From Heterohyrax brucei (Eukaryota > Chordata > Mammalia > Hyracoidea > Procaviidae): DNA of 64,000 nucleotides. Positions 1 through 11,961 of the stretch are shown piece by piece. Each line of letters starts with the position of its first letter. The stretch's first letter is position 1. The translations under genes and the position numbers were made by a program. The stretch is from NCBI GenBank assembly GCA_028571685.1, contig CM053144.1, positions 94,828,171-94,892,170 of the forward strand, written 5' to 3'. The notes under the pieces are model-generated. The model was not told where the DNA came from. It saw only the letters and a list, made by a program, of their open reading frames with translations, and made no database searches.

Positions 1-665
1 ACAGATGTCAGAATGAAACAGATTTTTTTATTAAAATGTATGTGCTGTGTTTCAGATTTTGTGACTGATTTGGAGAACAAAGATATAAATACTGTTTGAG
101 TAAAATAATGGTTGAAATAAGACACTGGATTGCTATGTATCTCCAGAAAAATCTGAAAAAGTTTTAAAAGGCTGTTTTAATTTAGAGTTAATTTAATTTA
201 ATAAATGGAGCCACCCATCAATCTTTGAGTTAATTAGGGATGCTAATGACTCTTTCAAAATATTAACTCCAGAACACAGTCACAAACAATGGGGAGTTAA
301 CACAGTACTATAAAAACCTCACTTTCTACTATAAGTCTTTAACAATAGATCAAAAATATCAGTCAGAGACATTTAACCTAATCAATTGTAAAACCAATAT
401 ATCCAACTGTGAGAGGCTCCCTATTTACCCAGGATACCTGCTTTTAGATAGCGGACTAATATCTGTTTTTATATATGATTTATATTCCATTTTTGCATCT
501 AGAAGATGAATTCTATACTTATTCCTTGCAGATGGATGTTAACCTTCAAATAATCACCTGTACTTGAAAATTTCCCCCAAACAAGAAATATAAACTTCAT
601 TTTCAGTTAAGCAAAGTGATATTTGAAACACTAAATCACAATAGAAAGAGACTGAAAAAGGGTCA
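1..665. other. Unassigned AT-rich sequence
   Basis: No coding potential, structured RNA or repeat family that I recognise. It is AT-rich with no long open frame and may be decayed repeat or unique intergenic sequence. Confidence 0.5.
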
Positions 666-831
666 AAAACCAAAAACTAAACCCATTGCCATCAAGTTGA
701 TTCTGATTCATAATAACCCTATAGGACAGAGTAAAACTGCCTGATAGGATTTCCAAGGATGGGCTGGTGGATTCAAACTGCTGACCATTTGATTAGCAGC
801 CAAACTCTTAACCACTGCATCACCCAAACTT
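666..831 (-). mobile_element. AfroSINE, antisense (first of tandem pair)
   Basis: Read on the minus strand this has the SINE order: a tRNA-like head near 800-831 (AGTGGTTAAGAG-type box), the TTTGAATCCACCAGCC-type B-box region, the CTTGGAAATCCTAT core, and the tail ending in an ATGGGTTTAGTTTTTGG-like stretch near 666-690. It abuts a second antisense copy directly. SINEs of this type have no coding capacity and move with LINE machinery. Confidence 0.85.
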
Positions 832-962
832 TCCAAATCCACCACCATCGAGTCAATTTCAACTCATAGCAACCCATAGGACAGAGTAGAACTGCTCCAT
901 AGAGTTTCCAAGGAGCGCTTGGTGGATTTGAACTGCCAACCTTTTGTTTGGCCACCATGGTA
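832..962 (-). mobile_element. AfroSINE, antisense (second of tandem pair)
   Basis: This is a second copy in the same orientation, starting with CCACCACCATCGAGTC and running through CATAGAGTTTCCAAGGAGCG to GGCCACCATGG. The distal tRNA-like head is shortened. Head-to-tail placement against the copy at 666-831 suggests insertion of one SINE into the A-rich tail of the other. Confidence 0.85.
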
Positions 963-2411
963 CTTCACTGATACACTATCAGAGTTTCCTGAAAGTAGAG
1001 TACCAGTTCACACCTTAGCAGAGGAAAGGAGGGGTTAGCTAAGCGGTTAAAGAGAAGGAATCCTAATTGTAAATAAGCTTCAGAACTATAAATAGCTCCA
1101 GAATTGGAAACATCAGTTTTCCTTTTCATGAGCCAATTACTTTCTGCTTTGAATTTTTTTGTTGATACCATATGTTTCCATTAATGAAAAGCAGGCTGAT
1201 TTAAGGAGCATTTCTGGTACTTTGTTATGAAATATGGATTTTGATACATATTAAGTAGGGTACATATGTCCCTCTGCACTCTGGGGGAAGATTATGTAGG
1301 ACATATATGTCCCTGTGCACTATGCATCATCTTCTACATCCCTGGACAATTGCAAATGCTGTGTGGCACCTGAAACTGCAGTACTCACATGCACATGGAA
1401 TCACTGCAAGAAACACAACTTCTAAATAATGCAAAGAAATCCAGAAATATACTTAGAAGGCTTATGTCACTTTACAAAATCCAAATAAGACAAAAGTTTT
1501 TGTGTTATCACACCTATAGAATGCATCACTGAATATAATACCCTGTAAAAACAATAATTTATGACACATGCCTGTTTCTTTGACTTCAAACAGTTATATC
1601 AATCCTCACCTGGCAGCAGGATGCAATGAAAAATGGGAAAGCAACTTCCCAAGAAATCTGAGAGTCAGAAAGTGTAGGTCACAAACAAATATCTATTATT
1701 TAGAAAAGGGTTATGGGAAAAGAAAAGAGTTAAAAAAGACCAAAAACCAAAACCATGGGAATAGTTTTAAAGTTTTTAGAAGGAGCAGTTGGAACCCCAG
1801 TTTCCCAGCTGCACTCTAACCTTAATCAGGCAACTACTGTATTACCATCACTATAGAAGAAGGGAGTATATTTTCTAGAAGAACAAAACCTGAGATTTGA
1901 AGTGTTCAAGACTCAGAAACACAGTAAAAAAGCAGGACATGGTAAAGTGTTAGACTGGAAACAAAGATATTAAGTGTAAATGTACATAGTGAGTGGAGAG
2001 ATGAAACCTTCCCCCAAGAACCTTTTCCTGCACAGAATACCACCTCTAAACTTCTGCCTATTGGAGAATCTACCTACTCTTCACAACAGAAATGTAATAT
2101 ACTTGGAATAAAATGCCTACAGATTAATGTGTCTTACATGCTAATGCACTAAACTATGTATGCAGGGTTTCTAATTGACCCTTCAGTCCCTCAGTTTTAA
2201 ATACGAACGAATAGCCAGGGATCATCAACTGACATTTGAATAATGTCTCTTATACAGAAAAAAAAAAATTGTTTAAGGAATAGAAAGCAAGTGAGATTAT
2301 TCAGGGAACAGGAGAAAATAGAGAGGCAGAAAACAAAGTAAGTTAAAACAGAACCATATCATTCACCCTCAGAAATAAGACTAAAAACAACTCAATGACA
2401 CCTGTCAGCAA
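963..2411. other. Unassigned interval
   Basis: No recognised gene or repeat. A short imperfect direct repeat lies at about 1260-1330, where two CATAT(AT)GTCCCT-TGCACT units sit about 41 bp apart. Open frames here are short and lack family resemblance. Confidence 0.4.
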
Positions 2412-2711
2412 CAATCAGCCCTCTGTGTCAGTGCATTTCATATCCATGGATGCAACTACCCAAGGATTGTAAATAAAATTGACTTTTTTCTGTCATTATT
2501 CCCTAAACAACACACTATAACAGTATAACAACTATTTATATAGCATTTACATTATATAAAGTATTGTAAATAATCAAGATTACTTAAAGTACACAGAGGG
2601 ATATGCATACTTTATATGCAAATACTATGCCATTTTACATGATGGACCTGAGCATCTACGGATTTTGGAAGTCTTGGAACCAATGCTTTCATATAGTGAA
2701 AGACGACTGTA
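2412..2711. mobile_element. Tigger-type (TcMar) MITE remnant
   Basis: The left end reads AATCAGCCCTCTGTGTCAG and the right end GAAAGACGACTGTA. These correspond to the paired CAGTCGGCCCTCCGT-type ends of a Tigger-related non-autonomous DNA transposon. The interior is also characteristic: TTTATATAGCATTTACATTAT, ATATGCAAATACTATGCC, and a GAGCATCTACGGATTTTGG stretch near the right end. The element is about 300 bp without transposase. The right end is followed by TA, and the left flank has decayed. The exact subfamily cannot be named without a library search. Confidence 0.75.
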
Positions 2712-2854
2712 TTGCACTCATGAAAGAACAGCATGTTATTTTTAAGGAAAATTCAGGAACTAAAAAAAGAAAAAAGAAGCTGTTAGAAATTTAAAATCGT
2801 AACAAAAGTAAAAATTACAACCGTAAATTGAAAGACAAAGGAGAAGAAATGTTC

Positions 2855-3113
2855 TGGGGATTTAAAAGCTTGTGAGCAGCCCTCTAAGGCATCCCACTGG
2901 TCCTACCCCATCTGAAACAAGAGTTAATGAAGAAAACCAAAGACACAAAGGAAAGACTAGTCCAAAGAACTAGTGGACTACAAGTACCATAGTCTCCACC
3001 CGACTGAGTCCAGAACAATGGGATCCTGTTCAACTACCACCACTGACTGCTGTCCAGGATCAGACCCGAAGGTCCCAGATGGAGCTGGAGATAAAAGTAG
3101 AGCAGAATTCTAG

Positions 3114-3166
<53 letters not shown>

Positions 3167-3500
3167 CACTAAACTTACTGGTCTGACAGAAGCAGAGGAA
3201 ATCCTGAGAGTATGGTATCCAAACACCCTTTTAACACAGTGCTAAAGTCTCTTCTGAGGTCCATCCTGCAGTGAAAGATTAGACTAACTCATAAAACAGA
3301 GAAAGACTAATAAGCACACCAGCCCAAAGACAAAGACAAGAATACATACAGTAGGGGACAGGAAAGCTGACAACATGTAACCCAGAGTCCAGAGGGGAAT
3401 GTGCTGACACATTGTGAAGCTGGAAACCAATGTCACAAAACAATTGTACATTAATTACTTAACAAGAAACTAATTTCATCTATAAATCTTCAGCCAAAAG
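2855..3500 (+). mobile_element. Old L1 3' UTR fragment (L1M-type)
   Basis: The segment starts in GGGGATTTAAAAGCTTGTGAG and ends in AAACTAATTTCATCTATAAA. The order of blocks is characteristic of the 3' UTR of older eutherian L1M subfamilies: a CATCCCACTGGTC block, an AAACTTACTGGTCTGACAGA block, GGGGACAGGAAAGCTG, and the AATTACTTAACAAGAAACTAA end. No ORF2 sequence precedes it, so it is a heavily truncated copy. A CA microsatellite has expanded inside it. Confidence 0.7.
3116..3163. repeat. (CA)n microsatellite
   Basis: About 24 uninterrupted CA dinucleotides lie inside the old L1 3' UTR. A perfect tract this long is expected to be length-polymorphic. Confidence 0.98.
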
Positions 3501-3594
3501 ACAGTAAAAAAGTAGAAGAAATATTTCTAAAGGTAAATCTCAGAAAGAAAAAATTAAATAATAACATTAGATAACAATCAAGAATGTCAAAAGC

Positions 3595-4578
3595 TGAAGG
3601 TGGAGCCAAGATGGTAGACTAAGCATACGTCTCCCTAAATCTCTCTGGAAACCTAGACCTGAACTGATAATCAAATGGAAACTTCCGGCCACCTAGTGAG
3701 CCCCAGGATGTGGCACAGGGCTATTAACTTGGACTGAATAAAAAAACTCCTCTCTTTCACTGAATCCCGCTCCTGGCTAATCCTGGCTCTCACAACTGAA
3801 AGTAACTCACCATTTTGACTTTGTCTTGGCTGGCATACAGAGCTGTGTCTTGCCTGGCTGGTGGGATAGGCAGGCATGCCATATTTTGAGAGCCAGGCTT
3901 AGGACTCTGTGCATCTAGCCACTTTTGGCCTGTCTTTCTGCTTCTGCCACAGTGTGGTTTGTACAGAAGTGGCGGTACCCTTGTGCGGGACGCCATCTTG
4001 GATGGAGAGATTTTAGCTGGACCTAATTCTTAGCCTGGGAGCCAGTGCCTGCTGACAGCAGAGCATGTTTCCAAAAGAAAAGCAATAGTTTACAGTGTTG
4101 CCTACAGCTGGGGCCCAGCAACAGAGGCTGAGGACTCACTGCATCTTGATAATTTTGGCCCCTCTTTCTGCCTTTGCCAAAGGGTAGTGTGTACGGAAGA
4201 GGCAGCGACCTTGTGCAGGGCGCCATGTTAGATAGTGGCTGTGGCTGGATCTAATTATAGCCTGGGAGCCAGCGCCTGCCCACAAGAGAGCAATTTTCTG
4301 CAAGAAAAGCAGTAGTTTACACAGTGTCGCCTCTGGCTGGGGCCTGTCAGCAGAGGCCAACAGGGTAGTAGCATTGCTGTATTTTGAACTAGTTTTATAA
4401 CATCTGGGGTTGGACACAGAGGTGCTTACTTTGCCAGTTGAGAAGAGGGATCTCTATACCTGAAAACCTGACTGACTTACGAAGTGGTCAGATACCTTTT
4501 ATTTTTCATGTTAAGATAGCCTAGAGAAACATCTGCAGTCCATCCTGACAGTATCTCTCCCAGTCTTTATCAGCTCAC
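3595..4578 (+). promoter_or_regulatory. L1-A 5' UTR with two tandem monomers
   Basis: The 5' UTR is about 980 bp. Two tandem units of about 230 bp lie at 3890-4119 and 4120-4350. Paired landmarks are AGGACTCTGTGCATC at 3901 against AGGACTCACTGCATC at 4131, CGCCATCTTGG at 3991 against CGCCATGTTAG at 4221, and the two GCTGGGGCC blocks at 4107 and 4336. The first unit keeps an inverted YY1-like site; in the second it is mutated. Promoter activity is inferred from the position, not shown. Confidence 0.8.
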
Positions 4579-5531
4579 ATGAAGCCCAAAAAAGCAACAG
4601 ACCCTCGAGAAAACGATAAACAAGAAATCACCCATGGCTTCAGAAGGCCCCCAAATGAAACAACCATGGAGCTTTCTGAACAAAGAAACTTTTCTGAAAT
4701 TATCAAAAGGATTATATACAGAGCCCTTCTAGACCTTACACAAAATGCAGCAGAGCAAAATGAAAACTTAAGTAAGCTGTTCAATCTGATGGAACACCAG
4801 TACTCTGAAATCCAACAGATCAAGAGCAAAATCAAAGACATAGAAACTTCAGTTCAAAGCCAGGAAGACAGAATGGAACAAATGGAAAAGAGACTTTCTG
4901 ACTTGGAGGACAGACCTACTGACTCCAGCATCTATAAGGAGAAATCAGAAAAAAAGAAACAAGAAAAATTAAGAAGTATTAAGAAGCATGTGGGACTCTA
5001 TTAAGAGGAACGATCTATGATTAATTGGAGTCCCTCAACAGAGGGAGACACCTGAGAACAGAGAGAACTGTTGCTGAGCTGCTGACAGAAAACTTCCCAG
5101 AAATCATGAAGGAAGAGAATATAGATATCCAAGATGCATATCAAACACCACTCAATATAGATCTCAAGAGCAAGACTCCAAGACATATTATAATCAACCT
5201 TAGCAAAATGAAACCTAAGCAGAAACTGTTAAAGGCAGCAAGACTCAAAGCAAAGTTAACATTCAGAGAGAAACCCTGTAGGCTTTCACCAGATTTCTCA
5301 GCAGAAACCACGCTGGTGCAGAGACAGTGACATAACATATTCAAAGCCTTGAAGGAGAAGAACTTCCAACTAAGAATTAAATATCCTGCAAAGCTATCTT
5401 TCAAATATGAAAACGAAATTAAGACATTCCCAGATAAACAGAAACTCAGAGACTTTGTAAAAACCAAACCAAAGGTACAAGAAATACTGAAAGAATTTCT
5501 TGGCTTTGGCTTAGAAGAACAAAACCAGTAA
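4579..5531 (+). pseudogene. L1-A ORF1 pseudogene (RNA-binding chaperone)
   Basis: In active L1s ORF1 encodes a trimeric cytoplasmic RNA-binding protein that coats L1 RNA. The first 141 codons, from ATG at 4579, are open and include a heptad-rich coiled coil at about residues 50-110 (SQEDRMEQMEKRLSDLED). They end at a stop at 5002-5004. The RRM-like and C-terminal domains follow in another frame from about 5025, with AELLTENFPEIMKEENIDIQ, ARLKAKLTFREKPCRLSPDF and YENEIKTFPDKQKLRDF. There is a further stop at 5328-5330, and the frame terminates at 5529-5531. At least one frameshift and two internal stops make it non-functional. The start was chosen by its match to the homologous ATG of L1-C. 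Confidence 0.9.
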
Positions 5532-5918
5532 CTTTATGTTTTAGAAGGATACACCATCCAGAATCCCACTCAGTTAGGGAAGGCTCCAAACTCAATCAAA
5601 GCCTTAATATTAAAGAAATAATCCAGTGATTATCGTGAAAATTATGGTTCCATCATATTAAAAAGAGGGATATACTACAGTCGTTTTAGTCCTTCTAGAT
5701 GGAGAGGACGATGATAAGACTGGTAGCAACTAAAATTGGGCAGCCGTAAAGCACAACAAAGATGCAACATACTATATCTAGAAATGTAACACAGGAGTCT
5801 CAACAACCACAAAACCAACTCTGAAAAAGGTGAAAAATCAACTCACAGAAAAGAATGTCTCACAACAGATCAATAAGAACAGCAGAGAAAACAGCAACAC
5901 AAAAATAAACATACCACA

Positions 5919-8900
5919 ATGGCAGCACTGAACACATACCTATCAATAATTACATTGAATGTGAATGCACTGAATGCACCTGTAAAGAGACATCGAGTGA
6001 CATCTTGGATCAAAAGACATAACACATCCATATGTTTCCTACAAGAAACTCACCTTAGACTTCAAGATAGGAACAAACTGAAAATTAAAGGATGGAAGAA
6101 TATACATCAAGCTAACAATGAACAAAGAAGAACATGTGTGGCAATTCTAATCTCAGACAAAATCAATTTTAATGTCAAATCCACTGTCATGGACAAGGAT
6201 GGACACTATTTATTGCTGAAAGGTTCAGTACACAAGCAAGACTTAACTATTTTAAATATTTATGCACAATTTTAGAGCACCTAAATATATCGAAGAAATT
6301 CTGACTACACTCAAAAAGGAAATAGACCACTCTTCACAATAATAGTGGTAGACTTATACACTCCACTCTCAGTATTGGATAGATCATCTAGAAAAAAAGC
6401 TCAATAAAAACACAGAAGACCTTATTGCCACAGTTAACCAGCTAAACCTCATGAATACATACAGAACTTTCTACCCATCAGTGGACAACTACACCTTCTC
6501 CAGTGCACATGGAACATGATCCAGAATAGACCTTCTGTTAGGACATAAAGCAAGTCTCAACAAAATTCATACCACTGAATTAATGCAAAGCATCTTCTCA
6601 GATCATAAAGCCACAGAAGTTGAAATCAATAGCAGAAAAAGCATAGATAGAAAGTGAAACTCTTGGAAACTGAATAACATCTTGCTCAAAAAACTATAGA
6701 TTATAGAAGAAATCAAGAATGAAATAAAGAAATTCATGGATTCTAACAAGAACCAAAATACTTCCTACCAGAACCTATGGGACACAGCCAAAGCAGTGCT
6801 CAGAGGTCAGTTTATCTCCATAAATGCACGTATCTGGATGGAAGAAAGAAACCAAATCAAAGAATTGATCCTACAGCTTGAACAAGTAGAGAGAGAACAA
6901 CAGAGGAGCCCCTCAGGCTCGAGAAGAAAACAGATCATAAAGGTCAGAGCAGAACTAAATGACTTAGAGAATACGAAAGCAATCAAAAAAAATGAAAAGC
7001 TCAAAAGCTAGTTTTTTTTAAAGATCTACAAAACTGACAAACTATTGACTAAACTGACTAAAGAAAAACAGGAAAGGAGACAAATAACCCAAATTAGAAA
7101 TGAGAGGGGAGTTGTGACAACAGATCCAACAGAAATAAAAAATATCATAACAGAATACTATGAAAGACTGTACTCTAGGAAATTTGAAAATCTAGAGGAA
7201 ATGGACAAATTCCTTGATTCATATCACCTACCCAAATTATCAGAAGGCCAAGCAGAACAGCTTAATAAACCTGTCATAAAGGAAGAGATTGAAAAAGTCA
7301 TCCAAAAACTGCCAACCAAAAAAAGCCTGGGCCCAGATGGCTTCATCACAGAATTCTACCAAGCCTTCAGAAAAGAGTTATCTCCAATACTACTGAGACT
7401 ACTTCACAGTATAGAAAGGGATGGAATACTCCCAGATTCATTCTATGACGCCAGCAGAACCCTGATACCAAATCCAAGGAAAGACCCTACCAAAAAGGAG
7501 AATTACAGACTGATATCACTCATGAACCTAGATGCAAAATCTTCAACAAAATTCTTGCCAACAGAATACAACAACATATCAAGAAAATAATCCATCATGA
7601 CCAAGTGGGATTCATACCAGGGATGCAAGGCTGGTTCAATATCAGGAAAACAATTAATGTGATTAACCACATAAATAACACAAAAAACAAGGATCACCTG
7701 ATTTTGTCCATTGATGCCGAAAAGACATTTGATAAAGTCCAACACCCATTCATGCTAAAAACTCTTAGCAAAATGGGCATAGACGGCAAATTCCTCAACA
7801 CAGTAAGGGCCATTTATACAAAGCCAATTGCCCACATCATCCTGAATGGAGAGAGACTGAAAGACTTTCCCCTGAGATCAGGAACTAGACAAGGATGCCC
7901 ACTGTCACCTCTCCTATTCAACATTGTGCTAGAAGTTCTAGCCAGAGCAATTAGACAAGACGAACAAATAAAGGGCATCCGCATCGGCAAAGAGGAGGTT
8001 AAAATCTCCCTGTTCACAGATGATATGATTGTATATGCAGAGAACCCCAAGGAATCTATAAATAAGCTACTCAAACTGATAGAAGAGTTCAGCAAAGTCT
8101 CAGGATACAAGATAAACATAAGTAAATCAGTAGGATTCCTTTATACCAACAACGAGACTGTTAAGGAGGAAATTATCAAATCAATACCATTTACGATAGC
8201 CCCTAAGAAGATAAAGTACCTAGGAATTAATCTAACCAGAGAAACAACAGACCTTTACAAAGAGAACTACAAGCCCTTACTACAAGAAACTAAGAGAGAC
8301 TTAGCTAAATGGAAAACCTACCCTGCTCATGGATAGGAAGCCTTAACATTGTGAAAATGTCTATTTTACCCAAAGCAATTTATTTATATAGTGCAATCCC
8401 AACACAAGTTCCAGCATCATTTTTTAATGAGATGGAGAAACAAATCACCAATTTTGTTTGGAAAGGGAAGAAGCCCCAGGTAAGTAAGGCACTACTAAAG
8501 AAGAAGAACACACTGGGAGGCCTCTTATTACCTGACTTTAGAACCTATTACTCTGCCACAGTAGTCAAAACAGCCTGGTACTGGTACCAAAAGAGACAGA
8601 TAGATCAATGGAAGAAAAATTGAAACCCCAGAGATGACACTATCTGCCTATGAACAGTTAATATCCCACAAAGCCCTAAGACATTAAACTGGGGTAAAAA
8701 CAATCTCTTCAAAAAATGTCCTGGCAAAATTGGATATCCATTTGAAATAAATTGAAACGAGACCCACATCTTACACCTTATACAGAAATGAAGTCAAACT
8801 GGATAAAAGACCTAAATATCAAACCTAAAGTGATTATGCTCATCCAAGAAAAAGTAGGAACAACAATGGAAGGTTTAACGCACAACGTAAGCAGACTTCA

Positions 8901-9738
8901 AAATCTGTCAAACAAACCACAATTAACGAAGAGAAAATAGATAAATGGGAACTACTAAGAATCAAACACTTTTGCTCACCCAAAGACTTTACTAGCAGAA
9001 TTAAAAGGCTACCTGCAGAATGGGAAAAAATATTTGGCAACTATATGTCAGACCAATGCCTGATCTCTATATCTATAAGGTACTGCAAAATATCAGTAAG
9101 AAAAAGATAAATCATTCAATTAAGCGATGGGCAAAGGAGATGGACAGACACTTTACTAAAGAGGAGATCCAGGCAGCCAAAAAACACATGCAGAAAGCTC
9201 ATGATCATTAGCTACTAAGGAAATTGAAATCAAAACTACAATGAGATACCATCTCACCCCAACAAAGTTGGCCAGGATCCCAAAAACACAAACCAACAAA
9301 TGCTGGAGAGGCTGTGGGGAAACTGGAACTCTCCTACACTGTTGGTGGGACTGCAAAATGATGCAACCTCTTTGGAAAGCAATCTGGCGCTCTCTGACAA
9401 AAAAAATGGATCTAGATATACCATATGATCCAGTAATTCCACTACTTGGAATATATCCTGCAGAATCAAGGCCATTCACACCAACTGATACATGCACATG
9501 AATGTTTATCGCAGCACAGTCCACAACAGCAAAAAGATGGAATCAACCCAGATGACCAACAACAGAGGAGTGGATAGGTAAACTATGGTATATATACTCA
9601 ATGGAACACTATGCAATGATAAAGAACAATGATGTTTGCAGGAAGCATCTCATAACCTGGTTTCAATTGGAAGACACTGGATTAAGTGAAAGTAGTCAGT
9701 GACAAAAGGACAAATATTGTATGAGACCCCTACGATAA
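5919..9738 (+). pseudogene. L1-A ORF2 pseudogene (endonuclease/RT)
   Basis: ORF2 normally supplies target-primed reverse transcription. The ATG at 5919 opens an AP-endonuclease-like domain containing LNVNALNAP and FLQETHL, broken by a stop at 6273-6275. The reverse transcriptase domain runs about 7045-8620 with [34 protein letters not shown] and the catalytic box. The box reads FTDD here, against FADD in L1-B, L1-C and L1-F, a substitution next to the catalytic aspartates. Further stops and frameshifts lie near 7590, 8336 and 8623. The C-terminal Cys-His knuckle C-x3-C-x7-H-x4-C is retained at about 9301-9360 (CWRGCGETGTLLHCWWDC). The natural stop is the TAA at 9736-9738. Confidence 0.93.
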
Positions 9739-10725
9739 GAACTCAAAACCAGACTTATGCATAGAAGAAAAGACTCTTTGATGGCTGCAAGGGAAAGGAG
9801 GGAGGAAGCGCAAGGGAGGGAAGGTTTAGATTAAATAGTTGATAGAAATTTGGTTGGGTGAAGTCAGTGACAGCACGCATTAGAAAGAACAATATTAAGT
9901 GGACTTCAACATAACTTGAGTACTCCTTCTATCTTAACCCAATATTGCAAGGACAGAGTAGCTGGGGCGAGGGGCTGGGGACCACGCTTTCAGGCTAAAT
10001 CGAGGCCAATTGGCACAGCTAGCATTTTGCTAATGAGGACTCTTTGCACCCCTCATCAGTGAATGGCATCTGGGGTCTTATAAGCTGCCAAGCTTCCATC
10101 TGTGGGTATAGCAAATGGTCCCAACTCAGCAGGAATGGATAATCACCAAGGACCAAAACAACATGGGGGAAAGAGAACCCAGAGGACAAAGACACCCACA
10201 TGAGTGGGTGTCTACATCGACTTGTGACTGGAAGAACCAGATGGTGCCACCACCAGTGACAGCCGTGATGGAGCTCACAAAGCTGAGTCTCATTGGGAAC
10301 ACAAGAATAAAAAGGGGTGCATCCCGAGATCTCAACTAAAAGACCACAATTGATCATCCAGAGGCTTCGGAGTTCCCCTAGGAGCATGGCCCCTGGCCCT
10401 GATGCTGCCTGTGTCCATAGATCATAATGGAGGTCAATTCTTTGGACAGGAAAGAATTGGACTCGGAGACACAGAGTAACCATATCTTGAGTGCAGTTTA
10501 TGGTTCTATGCATCTATAGGATATCATCCTGCTGACCTCTTACTGGAGGAAGGGGAGTAGCTGGAGAGGAGGTGAAAGGAAACTGTTGGGAGGATGAGAC
10601 ATTTATGGAGCAGAGAGGAAGAGTGTGCTGTCACTGGGCAGGGAGAGCAAAGGAAGCTGCATACAGGTTGGCATGCAAATTTATATGGGAATGTACATTC
10701 TCATTCAATCATTATAATAAAAAAA
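9739..10725 (+). other. L1-A 3' UTR with G-rich tract and A tail
   Basis: The 3' UTR is about 1 kb. A purine run at 9790-9825 (GGGAAAGGAGGGAGG) is the counterpart of the G-rich tracts at 32073-32109 and 61592-61626 (minus strand). It could form a G-quadruplex, a known feature of L1 3' UTRs. An A-run at about 10719-10727 precedes the target-site duplication. Confidence 0.85.
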
Positions 10726-10740
10726 AAGAATGTCAGAAGC

Positions 10741-11960
10741 CACTAAAACTTGTAGGATAGAATAAAAGTACCAAAAAAAAAAATTACAGGACTAAAAGAT
10801 ACAGTGTACCTGATGGAAAATATTTAAGACAATGAAGGTTTTTAAAAATTCATCCCCAAACACATTACTGTGAATTTTTAGGGGAAAAAGAAAAAATCCT
10901 AAAAGCTTCTAGAAATCAGACTAGATAATGTGCAAAGAGCTGTAGATAAGAATGGCTCTAGACTTCTCAACAGTTATATTGCATACCTAATGTGTAATAG
11001 AGTAATATCTTCAAAATTCTTAGGAAAAATTATTTTCTACTTGGAAGTTTATGTCCTATCAATCTATCATATCAATATGTAAGAACAGAATGGAGATAAT
11101 TTCAGACATTCATATTCTCCAGAAGTTTATTGCTCCATAGTAAAGGAAGCTATTGAAAGATGTGCTTCACCCAAATGAGAAAATAAGGAAAGAGAAATAC
11201 ATAGAACAGAAAATAAGAATCCAACACAGGAACAATACATACTGAATTCTCATTGTTTCTGCAAAGGAAAGTCTTAGCATAACAGCTATGCTTGCAGTAT
11301 AGAGTACAGCAAATCTAGATCGAGGCAGAAATCTGGTAGATACCAAACAGAAGTCTCTAGAAGAAAAAAAAAATAGAAGACAATTATAGATTATCTAACC
11401 AGTTTGATCATATATGAATTGTAGAGGGTAACCTACAGAGCTACTGCAAGCAGTATGAAGACTCAGCCATAGGTTCAAAACAAACTAAGCAAATGAAAAA
11501 AAAAAAAGAGAGACAGTTATTAACCTCGGAAAACACAAACAACAATTAAAAGCAGGTAACATACTGATGCATCAGTTGACTGAGAGATGAACTATGTTCA
11601 CTATTGTAATAATTAAAATACTTAATAAAAAGTCGTGATACAACTATATTGGGAAATGTGAGATGAAACAGACTTAACACTTTTATATACCGTAAAAGCA
11701 AATGAGTAGGCAATGTCTAAAAGTACTGAATAAAGAGAAAACAATGCCCAATACTGAGAGCTATGGAGGTAACTTCTTGAAAAATCAAAAATATCTACCT
11801 CTTGAAAATGCAACGGAAAGAAAAAATTGAGTAGAAATCAATTTTGTTGTTGTTGTTATAAACCTTCTAGCACTATTTTAATGCTAAAATTATTTCTGAG
11901 TATTTGTAAGGAGAGGTTAAAAAGGCACAAGTCTGGGCAATCACTTCTCCTTAGCACATC
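10741..11960 (+). mobile_element. Ancient L1/HAL1-like ORF1 relic
   Basis: Strongly decayed sequence with the order of a eutherian L1M/HAL1 ORF1 3' region: AAAGCTTCTAGAAATCAGAC, then GGCTCTAGACTTCTCAACAG, then ATCTTCAAAATTCTTAGGAAA, then GAGATAATTTCAGACATTCA, then AGATGTGCTTCACCCAAATGA. It probably was the target into which L1-A inserted. No open frame survives. The similarity is clear in the first 500 bp; the rest to 11960 is not resolved. Confidence 0.5.
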
Positions 11961-11961
11961 A

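Larger units (their letters stand above)
3595..10725 (+). mobile_element. L1-A: full-length LINE-1, inactivated
   Basis: A complete 7.1-kb L1 with 5' UTR, ORF1, ORF2, 3' UTR and A-rich tail. The flanks carry a 15-bp target-site duplication with one mismatch: AAGAATGTCAAAAGC at 3580-3594 and AAGAATGTCAGAAGC at 10726-10740. Its 5' start carries CCAAGATGGTAGAC, resembling the YY1-type motif at the beginning of many L1 promoters. Both reading frames are interrupted by stops and frameshifts, so the copy cannot be autonomous. It landed in sequence whose right side (from 10741) resembles an ancient L1 ORF1. Confidence 0.95.
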
